This document shows positions 8,713-12,165 of a stretch of DNA of 12,165 bases, one piece after another (within the stretch, counting starts at the first letter, position 1; each line of letters begins with the position of its first letter). This DNA comes from Entrophospora sp. SA101. Taxonomy: Eukaryota > Glomeromycota > Glomeromycetes > Entrophosporales > Entrophosporaceae. Below the pieces are notes generated by a model. That model was given only the letters and a program-made list of their open reading frames with translations. It made no database searches and was not told the origin of the DNA. A program made the translations under genes and the position numbers. The stretch lies in the NCBI GenBank assembly GCA_958430865.1, contig CAUDNR010001197.1, forward strand, positions 524-12,688, written 5' to 3'.

Positions 8713-9725
8713 TTATTTTTCTTCTTCTTTTACTGCTAATATATTTTTATTGATAAATTTCCTTGCTGCCAAGGCTCCCTTTTAAACGCATGAAAGTTTT
8801 TAGTTATTTTTTTCAAATAATAATAAAAATAATAATAGAATTTCTTTTTATACCTTATCGTGATATATGGCACCTACAAATGCTAAAAGTACTTTACCAA
8901 CAACCTTTAATTCTCCCGGTGGTGATGATGTTAAATTAGTAATTCCCTCTGATTTTTTTGATTTTTTATGATTTATCTTTAAAAAAATAAACACAATAAA
9001 GATTAATAAACAAATTATTATCAATCAATATAATTCAAAATATGAAATAGATGCTCACCTGTGGTGTCCAATACATCAACTTGTTTAATCCCAATTTCAT
9101 TCCAATAGTTCCAAGCTTGATATAACTTTTATCTGTATATTCTCTGACCATGCCTTTCAATTTAGCTGCTGACAAATCCTCATCCTCGTATTTTTTTAAA
9201 AAATAATCAGTTGAATACAACTCGATCACCTTTTTACCTATGCAAATAAAGATATATTATAAAAAACTTTAATATAATGATAATATAATGATAATATAAT
9301 GATAATATAATGATAATATAATGATAATATAAAATTATTCACATCCCATATTACTCACCAAGAAAATTTAATCGTTCATTTGTAGGTTGATCAACCAACT
9401 TAAAAGATTTATGAATGCAAACCTGATGCATCAGTTTTTTATCTGAAAACTTTATACCAAAATTTCTACAAAATTCATTATGACTATCTTTCTCGTTGAT
9501 ACTATTTAAAAATTTTTCATAATCTAGTTCATGATCAACAATTGGTGAATTCAAAACTTGTTCTGGTTTGGTTCGGATTGAAGCTAGTCCATGTTTGAAA
9601 TTAACTTGGATATTCGTTGGTAATTCGGGATTTTTAATACTACTATTCACCAATTGAGAATGTGTTATTACTGCCCTTCTTAGTAAATACATATTATTAA
9701 TTATATGGTGCTTTATCTTTCTCAA
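8713..9725 (-). CDS. MRPL15: Mitochondrial ribosomal protein mL57 (RNase III-like)
   Basis: Large-subunit mitoribosomal protein with a catalytically dead RNase III fold; in yeast it pairs with mL44. Exons (transcript order) 9725-9359, 9237-9059, 8976-8854 and 8778-8713 join in frame to 244 residues, near the 253 of yeast Mrpl15 (not the human protein of that name, which is uL15m). All introns are GT-AG. The RNase III signature is NERLNFLGKKVIELY at 116-130. The canonical NERLEFLGDxVL has metal-binding Glu and Asp, here Asn120 and Lys124, so cleavage activity is not expected. No C-terminal dsRNA-binding domain follows, which favours mL57 over mL44. The first 25 residues are basic and plausibly a mitochondrial presequence. 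Met12 (codon from 9692) is an alternative start. The gene converges on uL4m. Confidence 0.88.
9271..9332. repeat. 11-bp minisatellite in mL57 intron 1
   Basis: Five identical tandem copies of AATATAATGAT (9271-9325) plus a partial sixth. The repeat fills about half of the 121-bp intron. No unit difference is seen, suggesting recent expansion. Confidence 0.92.
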
Positions 9726-9870
9726 GAATTAAATCCTTGAAGAATATAAGAAATTAAATACTTGACTCAAAAGAAATGAGGCATTAAATTAAAATTAATC
9801 TAATAACTGGGGATGATCATCAAAAACATCAAAGGAAATTATAATTTATATTAATTTGAGTAATTAATAG

Positions 9871-9905
9871 AGCAAAATTTTCAAAAATCCGCTATATCGA
9901 GAGAA
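9871..9905. mobile_element. Pogo/Tigger-like subterminal fragment
   Basis: AAAATTTTCAAAAATCCG followed by CTATATCGAGAG resembles the internal motif of the MITE at 10086-10280 (10131-10150). Its reverse complement, CTCTCGATATAGCGGATTTT, has the look of pogo/Tigger end sequence. I find no matching inverted end nearby, so it is a solo or eroded copy. It lies about 150 bp upstream of the mL57 start. The rest of 9726-10085 is AT-rich with nothing else recognised. Confidence 0.45.
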
Positions 9906-10085
9906 TTTGCTTTGCTATAGACCTCAATCCATCAAGATAATTCTTGACGTAAATACATTTACATTTTTTATTCCTCTACATTACTCATTCTATAGATCCA
10001 GAAGAAAGAGATGAGCGAAAACGGTTTAAAAAGGACAGTATATCGATTTCATGAAAACTTTACGAAATATTCTGTTTGCTTGCTA

Positions 10086-10280
10086 CACAGTGAATCTCGG
10101 TTTAGCGGACAATTTGGGAAATTGGAACAAAAAATTTCAAAAATCCGTTATACCGAAATTAATTCAAGATTTAATTAGTAAATCCGTTAAACCGAGACGA
10201 TTTACTTATAGGCGGTTCTGAGCATTTATCCGTTAAACAGAGACTTTTATTAGAGATCCGCTAAACCGAGACTCACCGTG
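10086..10280. mobile_element. Pogo/Tigger-like MITE, 195 bp, TA target duplication
   Basis: Bases 10086-10108 (CACAGTGAATCTCGG then TTTAGCGG) are inverted at 10258-10280 with 21 of 23 bases matching. TA flanks both ends (10084-10085 and 10281-10282). The end sequence resembles the CAGTG...CTCGG...CGGA pattern of pogo/Tigger elements. Internal words ATCCGTTA recur at 10143, 10182 and 10228, with ATCCGCTA at 10256, all in the same orientation, and the left end carries the complement. There is no ORF, so mobilisation would depend on a transposase elsewhere. Confidence 0.82.
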
Positions 10281-10282
10281 TA

Positions 10283-10972
10283 TATACAATTTTTTATTCA
10301 TATTTTTATATATTCTTACATTTACTAACAAATCAATCACTAAACCTATCTACATCATCTACATTAACTGGAATAGGTATTCTGTATGCATAACTGTACG
10401 ACCATCTGATTGTTAAGACGCGTTTTTAGTGGACTTAACGCGTCTCTTTTGATTTTTATAGACTGTAAGTGATTTTCAACCATACTTTCCTTGCAAATAA
10501 TACTTCTATCTGCCTCGTTCGAGAAAACACTGAAAATATCCCATATGACAAATATTTCGAATTTTTTCCATGTGAAAGGTGGTCTCTTCAGCATTACGTT
10601 AATTTAATCATCAATAACTATGAGCACGCCGAGAAAAGTAAGTATAATAAGAATAACAAATTTAGACAGATGAGGCACAGCCAGGTGCTTGTACCTATTA
10701 AATTCGTCTTAATGGGAGTGGAGTATGTCAACTCTTACAAGTGTTGAATTGGATGCGTTTATTAAATTCGCCTTAGTAAACTTTATGGAATCTTCCAATA
10801 TAAGTTTTTGATAAAGGTCTACTGGTCTGGAGAAGGAGTTGGTTATGTACTTTCCTTTATGTCAACAAAAATTTAACTATTGAAATATTCCTGCATCCGC
10901 CATCTAATCTTTATTTTTTTGTCTGATTATGCTTATTGAGAAATATTTCTCACCCAATTTTGCCTTCAATAG
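10283..10972. other. No recognised gene
   Basis: Frames of 92 codons on the plus strand (10469-10747) and 76 codons on the minus strand (10364-10594) overlap each other. Neither matches a family I know. The plus-strand one contains FEFFPCERWSLQHYVNLIIN and KFVLMGVEYVNSY, and the minus-strand one FEIFVIWDIFSVFSNEADRS. Both look mildly protein-like, so this may be a decayed gene, but strand and identity cannot be decided. Confidence 0.35.
10417..10444. promoter_or_regulatory. Paired ACGCGT boxes in a short inverted repeat
   Basis: GACGCGTT (10417-10424) and AACGCGTC (10437-10444) form an 8-bp inverted repeat with a 12-base loop. Each arm contains ACGCGT, the core bound by fungal MBF-type cell-cycle factors. 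In such AT-rich DNA two copies this close are unexpected. There is no recognised downstream gene, so function is speculative. Confidence 0.3.
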
Positions 10973-11811
10973 GCTGATGTTAAAAAAGTAAGTAGCTTAT
11001 GGGATAAAGCTATCAAGTCTAAACCATCACCGTCATCGTCGTCGTCATCACCATCATCATCGTCATCATCATCGTCATCGTCACTATTGCCATTGGTTAT
11101 GTTGAGAAAAAAACGAAAGGCTGAAAATATAACGGAACTTTCGCCAAAGAAAAGCAATGCACAATCACAAAATACAGATTCTTTTTTCTTGGAGTAGATG
11201 CACCTTTGCGAGCGGATGAATCTTTAGATGTTCTCGAGACGTTAAAATTGGCCGGATGTACTTTTGATCAGAATGCAATTGCACTTGGTTCGACCCGTTC
11301 TTATAAAAGTTCGAATTATTTGCGAGTTGAAACTAAGTGCAATAAAAAAGTTCCAAAATAGTGTGTCTACGATATAGAAATGTATCGAATTTTTATGAAT
11401 TGGCTGGCAAAAGATCATGACTTTGAAATTACAAGCTAGTGGCATCTCGAGCAAGTCTGCGAAGATGGAGGCTGGCACCATCTTTATTCTGATCTGACAA
11501 TAAAAAAGAATGCTGAGCCCAACCCTGTAGCTTTAGTGGAACTTATAGCAACCAGGGTCGAAGAAACATTTCGAACAGGTTTTTAAGTATGCTGAGCAAA
11601 TTTGCCCTCGGGAAGTTTGGGTTGTACATTTCTCTCGAGAGGATTCTATTGTGTTAGATCCATATTGGCCTTCTGACGAGCTACAGGGAAGGGAATAAAT
11701 GTTGTGCATTTTTGGCACAATAAAGAATTTAGGAATGTTCGGATGAGTTCCCGATCTCGAGATATCACTGGTAAATTTCAGGACATTATAGATGAGCAAA
11801 TCCTCCCCTAA
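10973..11811 (+). pseudogene. Decayed PD-(D/E)XK nuclease-like protein gene
   Basis: Protein-like sequence runs through changing frames. Segment one (10973-11194) has SSLWDKAIKSKPSPS, a Ser-rich tract, then a basic MLRKKRKAENITELS. A shift near 11190 opens FFLGVDAPLRADESLDVLE and AGCTFDQNAIALGSTRSY, with in-frame TAGs at 11359 and 11437, and DLTIKKN, PVALVELIATRVEE. A shift near 11563 gives HFEQVFKYAEQICPREVWVV, HFSREDSIV and DPYWPSDEL. A final shift near 11695 gives NVVHFWHNKEFRNVRMSS and ends in DEQILP at 11809-11811. The D...ELIA core followed by a KYAEQI helix and VWVVHF strand suggests a restriction-endonuclease-like fold of a type I associate with expanded Rhizophagus families. Three shifts and two stops mark it as dead. 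A preceding AATAG may be an intron acceptor, so the 5' end is unknown. Confidence 0.65.
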
Positions 11812-11971
11812 TTTATTTGTGCATAATAAAGCTGGCCTAGTGGTTGATCTAACATATATAATTGCATACTTGATTATTTTTTCGTGTGGGTGCAGTCTTG
11901 GAATTTTTTTATTGTATATTGTAAATATAATTAATCATATGTCTTTAATAAAACAAACGTGACTTAGCTAT
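11812..11971. other. Spacer between pseudogene and right-edge gene
   Basis: AT-rich. AATAAA-type signals occur on the plus strand shortly after the pseudogene stop (near 11826 and 11947). On the minus strand an AATAAA lies about 60 bases past the stop of the right-edge gene, in a suitable place to end that transcript. Confidence 0.45.
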
Positions 11972-12165
11972 TTAATCATTTCTTTCATTTCCTTGTATGT
12001 GAATGCCTCCATCCATCAAATATTCATGATGATTATGATTATTATGCGATACATTTGATATCATCATTGACATAACAAACAATTGCATCACCCAGGTAGT
12101 AATGATACCAAGGCCATGTATAAACAAAACTCTTAACAATGTGTGTCTACCCAGATCTCTGGGGT
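11972..12165 (-). CDS. C-terminal exon of an unrecognised membrane protein (partial)
   Basis: A minus-strand frame enters at the right edge and stays open for 63 codons to a TAA at 11974-11972. It begins PRDLGRHTLLRVLF, then has a hydrophobic stretch of about 22 residues (IHGLGIITTWVMQLFVMSMM) that fits a membrane helix, then a His/Asn-rich polar tail (SHNNHNHHEYLMDGG) and a hydrophilic end. The frame is free of stops in AT-rich DNA and has a clear helix-tail organisation, which favours real coding. I do not recognise the family, and the protein's N-terminal part is outside the window. An intron acceptor may lie within the first few codons (TAG near 12148). Confidence 0.45.
   Translation of the reverse strand, partial: PRDLGRHTLLRVLFIHGLGIITTWVMQLFVMSMMISNVSHNNHNHHEYLMDGGIHIQGNERND

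Noticed and set aside
9059..9725. mL44 (yeast Mrpl3) or an active Dicer/RNase III as identity
   Set aside because: No dsRNA-binding domain follows the RNase III-like fold, total length is about 244 residues, and the metal ligands are replaced; mL57 fits better.
10966..11157. Minus-strand frame with a long Asp run
   Set aside because: It is the antisense of the Ser-codon repeat of the pseudogene; the plus strand carries the protein-like sequence on both sides.
11284..11302. GGTTCGACCC resembling a tRNA B box
   Set aside because: It is part of the pseudogene reading frame (ALGSTRS), and no matching A box or cloverleaf can be drawn around it.

Overview
The window is a nuclear segment of a very AT-rich, intron-dense fungal genome. 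The style fits an arbuscular mycorrhizal fungus (Glomeromycotina, Rhizophagus-like). That placement is an inference from base composition, many short introns, the importin-11 type karyopherin, and a decayed PD-(D/E)XK-like protein family that I associate with Rhizophagus.

Layout. Positions 1-2600 are repeat-rich: a directional series of short repeats at 129-307 beside a small ORF fragment, a decayed unrecognised coding region (659-1596) split by a hAT-like MITE with a 9-bp target duplication (874-1272), and a second inverted-repeat element (1955-2399). Positions 2646-9725 form a compact block of housekeeping genes: a 22-exon importin-11/Kap120 gene on the minus strand, mitochondrial ribosomal protein uL4m on the plus strand, and mitochondrial ribosomal protein mL57 on the minus strand. 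The importin and uL4m diverge from a 168-bp gap, and uL4m and mL57 converge with 63 bp between stop codons. Positions 9870-12165 are again repeat-rich: pogo/Tigger-like fragments and a 195-bp MITE with TA duplications, a stretch with no recognised gene, a frameshifted PD-(D/E)XK-like pseudogene, and at the right edge the C-terminal exon of an unrecognised membrane protein.

Two points stand out. (1) One importin intron (4612-4702) cannot be spliced as GT-AG. It has the hallmarks of a minor-spliceosome AT-AC intron: 5' ATATCCTTA, branch site TCCTTAAT, 3' AC. Removing it gives a gap-free match to the importin-11 family. (2) The uL4m gene encodes a recognisable C-terminal half but lacks the conserved N-terminal half with the rRNA-binding loop, and no other reading of the locus supplies it.

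Functionally, uL4m and mL57 both belong to the large mitoribosomal subunit, and the importin serves general nuclear import. The shared promoter region suggests possible co-expression but not a dedicated pathway. Exon structures were deduced by hand from splice signals and family similarity.
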